Positions 1-8,024 of a stretch of 64,000 nt of DNA are shown piece by piece. Source of the stretch: an uncultured Lachnospiraceae bacterium (GTDB taxonomy: Bacteria; Bacillota; Clostridia; Lachnospirales; Lachnospiraceae). The position numbers and the translations under genes are program-made. Under the pieces are notes generated by a model that was given only the letters and a program-made list of their open reading frames with translations, was not told the DNA's origin and ran no database searches. Position 1 is the stretch's first letter, and each line of letters begins with the position of its first letter. The DNA is taken from assembly GCA_934293575.1 (NCBI GenBank), contig CAKQYU010000004.1, forward strand, positions 62,001-126,000, in the 5' to 3' direction.

Positions 1-344
1 TATTTGGTGTGAATGTATATGATGCTTTAAAGGCAAGAGTGGATAAGCAGCTTCATGAAGAAGAACCTGATTTTGATATTCGTGCATTGCATATTGCATA
101 TGACCATAAGGTATTAATGGAAAAGAGACTTCATTATTTAATGGCGAATGAGGTGATTCCATTTGATCAGGCAATGTTGGATGAGTATGCAGGTGTTGTG
201 GAAGATATGTTGGCAGCCCGTAACTTATTGGTTCGTATTTCGGTAACCAATGAAATTGAATCCGGTGGAAGAATTGCAGAGTACTTAGATAAGGCAAAGG
301 AAGCAGAGGTGCGGATTCTTTCTAAGGTGGTTAGTCAATTATAA
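1..344 (+). CDS. Unidentified protein, 3' end of a gene probably cut by the window edge
   Basis: The reading frame is open to the left edge and a GTG at 9 is only the first possible start inside the window, so this is probably the C-terminal part of a longer protein. The visible 111-114 residues are hydrophilic, rich in Glu, Lys and Ala and predicted mostly helical; there is no signal peptide, membrane segment or catalytic motif that I recognise. The stop is one base before the ATG of the phosphopantetheinyl transferase gene, so the two are probably co-transcribed and translationally coupled. I do not recognise the family and assign no function. Confidence 0.6.
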   Translation, partial: FGVNVYDALKARVDKQLHEEEPDFDIRALHIAYDHKVLMEKRLHYLMANEVIPFDQAMLDEYAGVVEDMLAARNLLVRISVTNEIESGGRIAEYLDKAKEAEVRILSKVVSQL

Positions 345-345
345 A

Positions 346-1038
346 ATGATTCGTATATATTATAAAGAAGTGAATGGTGACTGCTCATATGAGCAGTCAC
401 TTGCTATGTATAACAGTTTAACACCGGAACGGCAGGAGAAAATTAAAAAACTAAGAAGTGCGGGAGTGGCAAGAAAAAGAATAGAAATCGGATATTTTTT
501 GCAGCAGGTATTAAGCAGGGAGCTAAAGGTTCCGATGGATTGTATTGCTTATTTTTATGGGGAGAATGGAAAACCGACACTGGATTTTAAAACTCTTGGG
601 AGGAATCTTCAAAAAAAAGGTCTTCCATTGGAAAGAACCGGATTATATTTTAATATGTCACATTCCGGAAAATATGTTGTGATTGCGGTTTCGGATGTGG
701 ATGTCGGAATTGATGTGGAACACAAAGCGAAAAATTATCGACAGGTAGCAAAGCGGTTTTTCTGTGAAGAGGAATATAGGAGCATTTGTGCCTGCCCGGA
801 TGAGACGGAGCAAAAACAGTGTTTTTTGGAAATCTGGACAAAGAAGGAAGCCTACATTAAATTAACGGGATTGGGAATGCAGACTCCTCTGAATGAATTT
901 AATGTATTTCATTCTTTACAATATAAAGGGCAAAAGCTTTGTTTTCAGGTGATAGATGTTGAATTTAATACATGGGATTCGGATTACAAAATATGCGTGT
1001 GTTCAACCGATACGGAATATGAAGTCATCGGAGCGTAA
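346..1038 (+). CDS. 4'-phosphopantetheinyl transferase, Sfp type
   Basis: Transfers the phosphopantetheine arm of CoA to a conserved Ser of a carrier protein (ACP, PCP or similar) in the cytoplasm. The 230-residue length fits the Sfp/AcpT group rather than the short AcpS. The family signature is visible: a substrate-loop NMSHSG near residue 105, the Mg-binding pair in GIDVE (Asp123, Glu125) and the WTKKEA helix (Trp164 to Ala169, with catalytic Glu168). No polyketide or peptide synthetase gene is in the window, so its carrier-protein partner is unknown; it could act on fatty acid ACP. It follows the upstream gene by one base and ends at a strong terminator. Confidence 0.88.
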   Translation: MIRIYYKEVNGDCSYEQSLAMYNSLTPERQEKIKKLRSAGVARKRIEIGYFLQQVLSRELKVPMDCIAYFYGENGKPTLDFKTLGRNLQKKGLPLERTGLYFNMSHSGKYVVIAVSDVDVGIDVEHKAKNYRQVAKRFFCEEEYRSICACPDETEQKQCFLEIWTKKEAYIKLTGLGMQTPLNEFNVFHSLQYKGQKLCFQVIDVEFNTWDSDYKICVCSTDTEYEVIGA

Positions 1039-1041
1039 GGG

Positions 1042-1070
1042 AAGATACCTTTTTAGGGTATCTTTTTTTA
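1042..1070 (+). terminator. Intrinsic terminator after the phosphopantetheinyl transferase gene
   Basis: AAGATACC and GGGTATCTT form a stem with a short T-rich loop, followed by a run of Ts. It begins four bases after the stop codon at 1038. Confidence 0.85.
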
Positions 1071-1130
1071 TTGTGAGGAACTATAGGTATATTATATTAG
1101 AACAATAGACAGTTTTAACGGATTGAAAAG

Positions 1131-1265
1131 ATGGATAAAGTGTTAGATGATTCCGGAACGAAATATTCCAATATAATCGTATGTTCTACATTTGTGATTC
1201 ACAATGGTATATTTGTATATTTTAAGGTTGTAAAATCCGAGGATGCTTTATATAATATAATTTGA
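1131..1265 (+). CDS. Possible 44-residue ORF in a 370-bp gap; may be a remnant
   Basis: An ATG at 1131 opens a 44-codon frame ending in TGA at 1263-1265, in the gap between the transferase terminator and the lipoprotein gene. The start has no convincing ribosome binding site. The predicted peptide has a hydrophobic centre and matches nothing I recognise. It could be a decayed fragment or chance coding; the rest of 1071-1277 shows nothing else. Confidence 0.15.
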   Translation: MDKVLDDSGTKYSNIIVCSTFVIHNGIFVYFKVVKSEDALYNII

Positions 1266-1277
1266 ATAAATAGATAC

Positions 1278-1325
1278 ATTTGAGTTATCACTCCTTATCA
1301 CCCCTTATCACCTTATCACTCAAAT
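1278..1325. repeat. Four phased TTATCAC heptamers inside an inverted repeat
   Basis: TTATCAC occurs at 1285, 1295, 1305 and 1313 on the plus strand (steps of 10, 10 and 8 bp), so the copies lie on nearly the same face of the helix. The block is bounded by a perfect 8-bp inverted repeat, ATTTGAGT at 1278-1285 and ACTCAAAT at 1318-1325, followed by a T run. It lies about 85 bp upstream of the lipoprotein start. It could be a regulator site, an iteron-like element or an odd hairpin with a long loop; function unknown. Confidence 0.6.
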
Positions 1326-1410
1326 TTTTGTATATTGTATATCAAAAATAGTAGATAATGATGTAAGCCACAAAACACAATAATACAAGATTCCGTAGTA
1401 AAGATAAGAA

Positions 1411-2106
1411 GTGCTCAAAAAAGATGAAAGGAAGAAGAAAATAAAAAAATTCAAAAGTCTTGCAAGCGCACATATTGGAAAAATAGCAATTCTTCTTGTA
1501 ATTTCCACTTTGTCATCTACTATACTTTGTAGTTGTGGCGATGACAAAAATTCTACTCAGATTGAAACTATGATTGAAGAAGAGACTGAGGAGACTACTA
1601 CGCAAGAAACATCTGAAACTAAAACCGAACAGACTGAACGTCACAATCAGGATGCAGATTCTACTGAAGATACAGCTCAGGAGACTGCTCATCAGTCTAA
1701 TAGTACTCAGTCGTCTACTACACAGTCTACAACTCAGTCGACGAAAACTACTACAGAACAGGGACATGTACATACATGGACAACTGAAACCTACTATACT
1801 ACTGAAATTCAAAAAGTTCACCATGATGCAGTAACACATCAGGAAACAACCTACACTACTGAAACACAAACTATCGAAACTAATGGCTATTTCTGTGATG
1901 ATGGAGCATTCTTTGAAAGTGAAGCTGATGCAGCTAGGTATGCAAATGATCGTTTGCTCGGTTGGTATTCTGGAGTTAAAAGAGAGACAGTTACAGTTCA
2001 GGTACCTCATACTACAACAGTTGTTGATAAGCCTGCATGGGATGAGAAAGTTGAAGTTCAGGTTCCTCATACAAGAAATGTATGTAAATGCGGAGCTACT
2101 AAGTAA
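1411..2106 (+). CDS. Thr/Ser-rich surface lipoprotein with His-containing repeats
   Basis: Predicted exported lipoprotein of unknown function. A long basic N-terminus leads to a hydrophobic stretch (about residues 25-41) and a lipobox ending at Cys42. Residues about 50-115 are a low-complexity Thr/Ser/Glu/Gln linker. The C-terminal half contains tyrosine- and histidine-bearing repeats: a TTYTTET-type unit occurs twice, a VQVPHT unit occurs twice around a KPAWDEKVE segment, and the protein ends with a CKCG motif. Such His/Cys-bearing tails are common on Lachnospiraceae cell-surface and mobile-element proteins and may bind metal, which is inference. The GTG start at 1411 has only a weak ribosome site, so the start is uncertain. 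It sits in an accessory strip next to recombinase debris. Confidence 0.6.
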   Translation: MLKKDERKKKIKKFKSLASAHIGKIAILLVISTLSSTILCSCGDDKNSTQIETMIEEETEETTTQETSETKTEQTERHNQDADSTEDTAQETAHQSNSTQSSTTQSTTQSTKTTTEQGHVHTWTTETYYTTEIQKVHHDAVTHQETTYTTETQTIETNGYFCDDGAFFESEADAARYANDRLLGWYSGVKRETVTVQVPHTTTVVDKPAWDEKVEVQVPHTRNVCKCGATK

Positions 2107-2128
2107 TCTAAGAAAATTCAAATTATTT

Positions 2129-2161
2129 GGAGCTTGGAGAAATCTGAGCTCCTTTTATTTT
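2129..2161 (+). terminator. Intrinsic terminator after the lipoprotein gene
   Basis: GGAGCT (2129-2134) pairs with AGCTCC (2147-2152), followed by TTTTATTTT. It lies about 20 bp after the stop codon. Confidence 0.75.
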
Positions 2162-2358
2162 GCTCATTAACCCATCTGAATTTTTAGCTTACTATAGTTA
2201 TACAACTAGCAAAGATACATACTTCTAGCATCAAGTGATGTAGTACTCTTACTGCACCACTTTATTTTTGTGGCTATTCCGTTTTGTATTGGGTTAACGA
2301 TCTGTCATTGGGTAAGATGACTTGTCTTTAGAAGTAGTCTGACAAAAGTTAAGGCTTT

Positions 2359-3030
2359 TTGTTTGCAAAAATTCTTTGTGCAATATGTATATCAGGGAAC
2401 TCCAAGCGAAAAAATAATATGGTCTTGTGGTACTTATGCAAAAAAGGCAAAGCCGGATGTCCTAAGTGTAAATCTTTAGATGAAGATTATATAAAGCAAT
2501 CTATAGTTGGTATGATTAAAAATCTAATTGATGATAATGAAGCATTGTTTTATTTATCAGATGATTCGTTAGATAAACTTCTTAAAGATAGTAAGAAGAA
2601 AGAAACTCAAATTAAAAAACAACGATTGTCTTATTATAGTAACTATAATAAAAAAAAGAAAATGCGTTCTAAACTTACTGATTTATTATTGGAAGAAAAA
2701 TTGTCTGATGAAGACTATAACGAAAAACGGGAAGCATTGACAAAAGAGCTTGAACAAATTCAAGAAAAGATTGATTCTCTTAATGCTGAAATTAAGAACG
2801 AAGCTGACACCTTTGCAAATAGAAAACAAATTATTGCTTATATCAAAGAAGGAAAAGCCGAAGGCTTCAATAAAGATTTGTTTGAATTATTAATTGACCA
2901 CATTATAATTGGTGGTAAACGGTCTGATGGTGTTGACGACCCTTATTGTTTGCATTATGAATTAAGAAACTTAAATCTTGATGCACATATGTCAAGTAAG
3001 GTTGAAAAAAGGACAGCTCCGCTATTATAG
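2359..3030 (+). pseudogene. C-terminal remnant of a large serine recombinase
   Basis: The translated frame matches the back end of large serine recombinases: a cysteine-bearing zinc-ribbon region at the start (Cys pairs separated by a basic segment), a long Lys/Glu-rich coiled coil in the middle, and an ending that resembles the family's usual C-terminus (an LIDHIIIGG-like strand followed by DPYCLHYELR). The N-terminal resolvase catalytic domain with its Ser nucleophile, about 250-300 residues, is missing. The upstream frame closes with TAA at 2350, and the only available start is a TTG without a ribosome site. It is a decayed piece of an integrated element. The 250 bp upstream hold only an 8-bp inverted pair (2167-2174 and 2290-2297). 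Confidence 0.75.
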
Positions 3031-3100
3031 TGAGTATGCTATTGAGGAAGCGAATAAATGGGCTAAAAAAACAAATCATAAAGTTGTATTCACTCGATAG
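3011..3100 (+). pseudogene. Short 3' fragment of an unknown gene fused to the recombinase remnant
   Basis: In a different frame from the recombinase remnant, about 29 hydrophilic codons run to a TAG at 3098-3100 without any start codon or ribosome site. The peptide is rich in Tyr, Ala, Glu and Lys and resembles the end of a protein rather than a new gene. I do not recognise it. It supports the view that 2160-3100 is mobile-element debris joined from several pieces. Confidence 0.3.
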
Positions 3101-3120
3101 TAAAAAGGAATATATTTATA

Positions 3121-3444
3121 ATGCATGAATTTGTAGAGGATGTATTTAATAATAGGGCAGACCAACAAATCCTAACGGTATTTAATTTGGAAAATAAGGA
3201 ATACAAAGTTTTGTATCAAACAGAGGAGAATGAAAGTATTGTTAATTATTCCGTTCAGGATAATCGATTATATACGTTAAAGGATGGAATGGTATATGAG
3301 AAAACTTTAGATGCATCTTCGAAAAAATGTAAACAGGTATGCAGGGTGTCAGAGGATTACAGTCCTCTTGGATTTGCATATGTAAAGGGGCGGTTATTTA
3401 TTTATGATTATTTACAGGGAGAATTGATTGGAATATACGAATGA
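3121..3444 (+). CDS. Unidentified 107-residue protein, possibly a gene fragment
   Basis: An ATG at 3121 follows an AAAGGA-like ribosome site at a rather long spacing. The product is 107 residues, hydrophilic, with alternating short hydrophobic strands ending in Tyr or Leu (IVNYSV, RLYTL, GRLFIYDYL), which suggests a beta-propeller or WD-like blade rather than a complete enzyme. There is no signal peptide. It may be the C-terminal piece of a larger beta-propeller protein left at the edge of the accessory strip. No function is assigned. Confidence 0.4.
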   Translation: MHEFVEDVFNNRADQQILTVFNLENKEYKVLYQTEENESIVNYSVQDNRLYTLKDGMVYEKTLDASSKKCKQVCRVSEDYSPLGFAYVKGRLFIYDYLQGELIGIYE

Positions 3445-3454
3445 AGAGAGTGTC

Positions 3455-4020
3455 TTATATGATTTTGCCAGCAGTTTGACAGATGTTTGTTTATTCATGA
3501 TTTTGCAGAGATTTTGTTAATAGTCTGCTACAGATTTTATTGAAGTTTTGCCATAGATTTATGAATGGTTTGTCAGAAGTTTTATTGAAATTTTGTCGCA
3601 AATTTATTAAGGCTTGTCAGAAGTTTGATTGTAACTTTATTAATAATTCAGCAGAGATTTCATTGATGGTTTGCCGCGGATTTTTTTGGCTTGATAGAGA
3701 TTTTATTGAAGTTATGTCACAGATTTATTTTATGGTTTGTCAGCAGTTCCATTAAAGCTTTGTCACTACTTTATTAAGGTTTGTCAGAGAGTTCAATGAA
3801 GTTTTGTTGCAGATTTGTTAAAGGCTTGCAAAAAGTTTCGTTGAAGTTTTACCATAGATTTATGAATGATTTGCCAGAATTTTATTGAATGTTTGTCGAA
3901 GATTTATGAATGCTATGTCAGAAATTTATGGAATATTTGTCATCGTTTTGTCACGAAAGTTCTAGAATATTTCATTGGGGTTTAATTGTATTTTATCAGG
4001 AGTTTTGCTACACTTAGCTT
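3455..4020. repeat. Degenerate tandem array of about 22-bp units
   Basis: The whole gap between two genes is built from roughly 24 imperfect head-to-tail units of 21-24 bp. A typical unit reads TTTGTCAGAAG followed by TTTATTGAAGG, with neighbouring variants such as TTTTGCCATAG followed by ATTTATGAATGG. Units alternate between TGTCAGAAG-type and TGCCATAG/TGTCGCAG-type cores, so a 44-bp higher-order unit may exist. T, G and A dominate and C is rare on this strand. There is no conserved unique spacer. A 71-codon frame runs through part of it but only echoes the repeat in shifting frames. It directly precedes the Rpn-type nuclease gene. Confidence 0.85.
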
Positions 4021-4022
4021 AG

Positions 4023-5084
4023 ATGAATTCATACATTTTCGTTGCAACGGATAACCATAAGGAGGAAAATGTAATCAGTACAACGACAGACCATTTAACA
4101 GACAATCTAACAGATCATTTATTGGAAGATGAAGATATCTACCAGATCTTTGACAAAACATTCAAGAAAATCATAACCCTTTCCAGTGTAGCCGTTACTA
4201 ACTTAATTAACGCGCTGTTTCAGACCAATTATCCACCGGACAGTACCATCACTTATAACTGGACTGAATTTGAAGATGACAAACTAAAGCGAATCCTGGC
4301 CGATACGATACTGACCATTAACGGAAAGTACAGTTATCATTTGGAAGCCCAGATGGAAAAAGACTGTACCATCGTATTCCGTGTATTTGAATACGGTTTC
4401 CATCATGCACAAAGAAACCGTATCACGAAGGACGGAGCCTATGTATTGCCATTTCCAAGACCGGTTGTAATCTATCTTTACTACGAAGGAAATGTGCCGG
4501 ATGAATACACCCTGACCTTACAGTTTCATTCCAAAGACCAGAAAGAAGAACGCTATGAATATAAGGTTCCGGTATTAAAGTTGCAGGATACCACTTCAAA
4601 AGAATTAAATGACAAAAAGATGGTGATTTTAATACCGTTTCATCTGTTAAAATTCCGGAAAGCGGTCAAGGAAGGCAACCTTTCAAACCGCCTGACCGAG
4701 TTGAAAAGGATGTATGAAGCTGATATAATCGGAAGCATAGAAACGAACCGGCAGATAGGAAACATCACAACGGAGGATGCGTATAAGTTAAAGCTATATG
4801 TAGATATGTTGTGGCGTTATCTGTTAAAGCATCATAAGGAATTGGAGGCGTTTGGGGATATGACCGATGAATCATTTATGACGGAAGCAGATATTATATG
4901 CGAAAGACTTCACAAGGCGGAGGATTTGTTGAAGGAGAAGGATAGCGAACTTCAAGAACAGGAAACAAAATGGCAGAATGCATTAGAGGAAAAGCAAATG
5001 TTACAAAGTACATTGCAGGAAAAGGATGCCGAACTGGAACGGCTGCGTGCAGAACTGGAAAGTCTGAAAAATAAAAGGGATTAA
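4023..5084 (+). CDS. Rpn-family nuclease / PD-(D/E)XK transposase-like protein
   Basis: Member of the Rpn/YhgA-like group (PD-(D/E)XK nuclease fold, recombination-promoting or transposase-like), which is abundant and multi-copy in Lachnospiraceae. The family core starts near residue 40 with a DKTFKKII segment and continues with a nuclease-like strand holding YHLEAQMEKD, where Glu and Gln sit at the positions expected for the catalytic pair. It is followed by an FEYGFHHA helix. The last 60 residues are a Glu/Lys/Gln coiled coil ending in a charged tail. The ATG at 4023 has no ribosome site, while a very strong one lies inside the gene at 4059-4065, so the true start is doubtful. The biological role of chromosomal Rpn copies is poorly known. 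Confidence 0.75.
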   Translation: MNSYIFVATDNHKEENVISTTTDHLTDNLTDHLLEDEDIYQIFDKTFKKIITLSSVAVTNLINALFQTNYPPDSTITYNWTEFEDDKLKRILADTILTINGKYSYHLEAQMEKDCTIVFRVFEYGFHHAQRNRITKDGAYVLPFPRPVVIYLYYEGNVPDEYTLTLQFHSKDQKEERYEYKVPVLKLQDTTSKELNDKKMVILIPFHLLKFRKAVKEGNLSNRLTELKRMYEADIIGSIETNRQIGNITTEDAYKLKLYVDMLWRYLLKHHKELEAFGDMTDESFMTEADIICERLHKAEDLLKEKDSELQEQETKWQNALEEKQMLQSTLQEKDAELERLRAELESLKNKRD

Positions 5085-5089
5085 GTTAC

Positions 5090-5300
5090 TAAGCGCCGCA
5101 AAGGCAATATCCGGATACAGATTCGAAGAGATAATAGCGAAGTTTTCGTAATGACGAGCGCGCGAACAGCGACAGCGGGCGCATGTCTGAGCCTCGAAGA
5201 GGCGAGTTTGCGCAAAAGCTGGAGCAATCGGTGCGTGCGAGGAGTAGAAAACGCAGCATGTCACAAGAACTGTATCGTATATGCCTTGCGGTAAGAATCG
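5090..5300. repeat. GC-rich palindromic element downstream of the Rpn gene
   Basis: About 210 bp, with a GC-rich core at roughly 5153-5220 that is far above the surrounding AT-rich DNA. It contains GCCTC/GAGGC at 5191-5203 as a tight hairpin with a GAA loop, and several GCGC blocks (5159-5164, 5179-5182, 5210-5213). A reading frame continuous with the next lipoprotein stays open through it, but the composition is unlike a gene. It looks like a REP- or MITE-like repeat or a piece of horizontally acquired DNA; other genomic copies would decide. Confidence 0.5.
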
Positions 5301-5353
5301 TTAGACGGGCAACCGACACAATCGGAAGCATAAAAAGGGGAGAAGTTTTAAAT

Positions 5354-6904
5354 ATGAAAAAGTGGAAACATCTGGCATTAATCGGAATAATGGGAATTCT
5401 TTTGACAGGATGTCAATTTAATAAAGGAACGGACACGGCTGGGGGAAAAGATTCTTTGCTAACCGCTTTTGAAAGCACGGAGCAGACCGCAAAATCGCTT
5501 GAAGAAAATGAGACAGAATTGTCAGACGCAAAAGAAGCACCGTTTGTTCAAATTGAAAATACATATTATGAATCAGACATTGAAGATTATTGGCAATATT
5601 TTAATGGATATTATCAAGTTGCATCGGTTTCCGGAAAGGGATATGAGAATCTTGAGAAATCAGTCGGAGACTGGTTTCATGACTATAAGCAATCTTATCA
5701 GGAGAGAGCAGACAGAATGTATCTGGATGCCAAGTCGTTAGAGAATACAGATAGCGAGAATGATACATTTAATTATTTGAATGAAACGGTTACTACAGCA
5801 AGAGGCGATGAAAGGATTGTAAGTTTTATAATATCGGAGGAGGAATACTCTGGTGGAGCACATGGAAATACATATGATTATGGATTGACGTTTGATGCGC
5901 AAACCGGTGAGGAACTTACATTTTCAAAACTAGGGGATATTAAGGAAGATGTTAAGACATATATTAAAGAAGTAATTGCAGCTGATTCAGATATTGCGGA
6001 TGATATTATTGTTGATGACTATCATGCTGCGGTAGATGAGAAGATAGACGGAGAACCAACGTGGTATCTGACAGGGAATGGTCTTGTCATTATATTTAAT
6101 GAATATGAGTTGTTAAACTTTGCTGCGGGAGATTATGCAGTGACAATTCCATATGATAAAATGTCAGGATTTAATAAGCAATATGCTATTGGCGACAGTT
6201 ATTTTATTCCGTTGACAACTTCAACTTCTGCAACAGTTGATATTGGAAATGACGGAACAACGGATGAGATTTCATTAGATGGCAATGGAATGGATGAAAA
6301 TGGTTATATTAAGGCAGATGTAAATATAAATGACAATGCGGTAACGATTGATGAATATTGTTATAGTATGACAGGGTATTATCTTCATACAGAGAATGGA
6401 CAGGATTACATATTGGTATGTACCCGTTCTGATAATGATTATGTGGAAACTTATCTGGTTGGATGTGAAGACGGAAAACCGGTTGTACTCACTTCAGAAG
6501 GAATGGATATTTTAGCAGTATCCGGAGACCGTCTGTGGACGAGCCGGAAGGTGGATATGCTTGGTTCTTATTCGGGATATTGTACTGTAGAAATAAAAGA
6601 TACAGCCTTTTTACGATTGGAAGAACGATATCTGTACAATACAAAAAATGCAGATTGGAATTATGCACTTACCGTTACGAAGGAACTTCCGTGTAAACTT
6701 ACAATAGATGGTAAGTTGCAGGACACAACTCTTCCGGTTGGTACAAAGATTTCGATATGTGACAGCGATGGAGAAAGCGTTGCCGGATTTCAATTAGAAG
6801 ATGGTACCTATGGTGAAATTTATGAAGATACCTCCGATTGGCCACGGACAATTGACGGTGTGGATGAAAATGAATTTTTTGAGATGCTACCATATGCCGG
6901 ATAG
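5354..6904 (+). CDS. RsiV-like (DUF4163/DUF3298) lipoprotein
   Basis: Predicted surface lipoprotein of 516 residues. The ATG at 5354 follows a good AGGGGAG ribosome site and opens a classical lipoprotein signal peptide with lipobox LLTGC at Cys20; the frame stays open further upstream but without a sensible start. Residues about 65-280 match the DUF4163 plus DUF3298 pair found in the extracellular part of the anti-sigma factor RsiV, with the GGAHGN motif in the middle. The rest is a beta-rich region of unknown family. There is no sigma factor nearby and no membrane-spanning anti-sigma part, so a sensing, binding or lysozyme-interaction role is only possible, not shown. Confidence 0.7.
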   Translation: MKKWKHLALIGIMGILLTGCQFNKGTDTAGGKDSLLTAFESTEQTAKSLEENETELSDAKEAPFVQIENTYYESDIEDYWQYFNGYYQVASVSGKGYENLEKSVGDWFHDYKQSYQERADRMYLDAKSLENTDSENDTFNYLNETVTTARGDERIVSFIISEEEYSGGAHGNTYDYGLTFDAQTGEELTFSKLGDIKEDVKTYIKEVIAADSDIADDIIVDDYHAAVDEKIDGEPTWYLTGNGLVIIFNEYELLNFAAGDYAVTIPYDKMSGFNKQYAIGDSYFIPLTTSTSATVDIGNDGTTDEISLDGNGMDENGYIKADVNINDNAVTIDEYCYSMTGYYLHTENGQDYILVCTRSDNDYVETYLVGCEDGKPVVLTSEGMDILAVSGDRLWTSRKVDMLGSYSGYCTVEIKDTAFLRLEERYLYNTKNADWNYALTVTKELPCKLTIDGKLQDTTLPVGTKISICDSDGESVAGFQLEDGTYGEIYEDTSDWPRTIDGVDENEFFEMLPYAG

Positions 6905-6991
6905 AAGTTGTAAAGAAAATCATTTGTTTCTTAATAAAATTATGGTATGATAACTAGAATACCATTATGTTGTTAATATAGGAGGATGAGA

Positions 6992-7900
6992 TTGAAAGAT
7001 ATAGCATTAGTAGTTATGGCGGCAGGAATCGGTTCACGCTATGGTGCGGGAATTAAACAATTACAAAAAGTAGGACCGCAGGGAGAGATTATTATTGATT
7101 ATTCCATCCATGATGCATTAGAAGCAGGATTTCATAAAGTGATTTTTATTATTCGTAAGGATATTGAAGCAGAGTTTAAGGAAGTAATTGGCTCAAGAAT
7201 AGAAAAAATTTGTCCGGTGGAATATGTCTTTCAGGATTTGACGGATTTGCCGGAAGGCTTTGTCTGCCCGAAGGATAGAACAAAGCCTTGGGGAACCGGA
7301 CAGGCAGTATTGGCTTGCAGAGGAATTGTGGAAACTCCGTTTGCAGTGATTAATGCGGATGATTATTATGGAAAAGAAGCATTTGTAAAAATGTATCGGT
7401 TTCTAAGAGAACATGAGAATACGAAAAATGAGTACTGTATGGCAGGTTTTAAGCTTGCAAATACATTAAGTGAAAATGGAACCGTGACCAGAGGCGTATG
7501 CGCTATGGACGAGGAACACAATCTGGTAAGGATTGCGGAAACGCATGAAATCATGCGGAAAGAAGACGGATGTTATACATCAGAAGAGGGAAGGGATTTA
7601 TCGGATGATACCCTTGTTTCGATGAATATGTGGGGTGTAACGCCGGAATATATTGATACATTACAGAGAATGTTCGTTGAATTTTTAAAGAATTTATCTC
7701 CGGATGATCTAAAAGCTGAATATCTTTTGCCAACAATCATGGGGGAACTACTTCAGAAAAAAGAAGTAAGTATTCAGGTGCTATCTTCATCGGATTCTTG
7801 GTTTGGAGTAACCTATCCGGAAGATAAGGAAACGGTAGAAAAAGCTTTTATACGATTGGTTCGGGATGGGGTATATTGTTCAAATTTATGGGAAAAATAG
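6992..7900 (+). CDS. Sugar-nucleotide nucleotidyltransferase family protein
   Basis: Cytoplasmic NTP_transferase-fold protein of 302 residues. Visible are the nucleotide-binding signature near the N-terminus (LVVMAAGIGSRYG), an NADDYYG metal-binding motif near residue 115 and a PWGTGQA segment near residue 94, as in NDP-sugar pyrophosphorylases. The exact sugar is not clear; it stands alone and has no glycosyltransferase or epimerase neighbours. Start choice: AGGAGG at 6980-6985 touches the ATG at 6986, leaving no spacer, while the in-frame TTG at 6992 has the usual six-base spacing, so TTG is preferred. An acceptable promoter (TTGTTT / TATGAT) lies in the short gap upstream. Confidence 0.75.
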   Translation: MKDIALVVMAAGIGSRYGAGIKQLQKVGPQGEIIIDYSIHDALEAGFHKVIFIIRKDIEAEFKEVIGSRIEKICPVEYVFQDLTDLPEGFVCPKDRTKPWGTGQAVLACRGIVETPFAVINADDYYGKEAFVKMYRFLREHENTKNEYCMAGFKLANTLSENGTVTRGVCAMDEEHNLVRIAETHEIMRKEDGCYTSEEGRDLSDDTLVSMNMWGVTPEYIDTLQRMFVEFLKNLSPDDLKAEYLLPTIMGELLQKKEVSIQVLSSSDSWFGVTYPEDKETVEKAFIRLVRDGVYCSNLWEK

Positions 7901-8024
7901 AAAACAAAAATGAGAATTTGGATAAATTATATCTTTTCTTTTAAATTGAGTTAGGTTATAATAACCATAAGTGTGCAGGCGCATATATTCACCTGTAATA
8001 TTTTTGAATACGGAGGAATTTTTC

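Noticed and set aside
1513..2121. A 202-codon minus-strand frame
   Set aside because: It is the mirror image of the low-complexity Thr/Ser/Glu region of the plus-strand lipoprotein gene and shows no start signal or family.
3540..3755. A 71-codon frame inside the tandem array
   Set aside because: The frame simply reads the 22-bp repeat in rotating frames, has no good ribosome site, and codes for a Cys/Phe-rich repeat with no gene-like features.
3455..4020. CRISPR array
   Set aside because: The units are degenerate and adjacent without unique spacers of constant length, and no cas genes are present.
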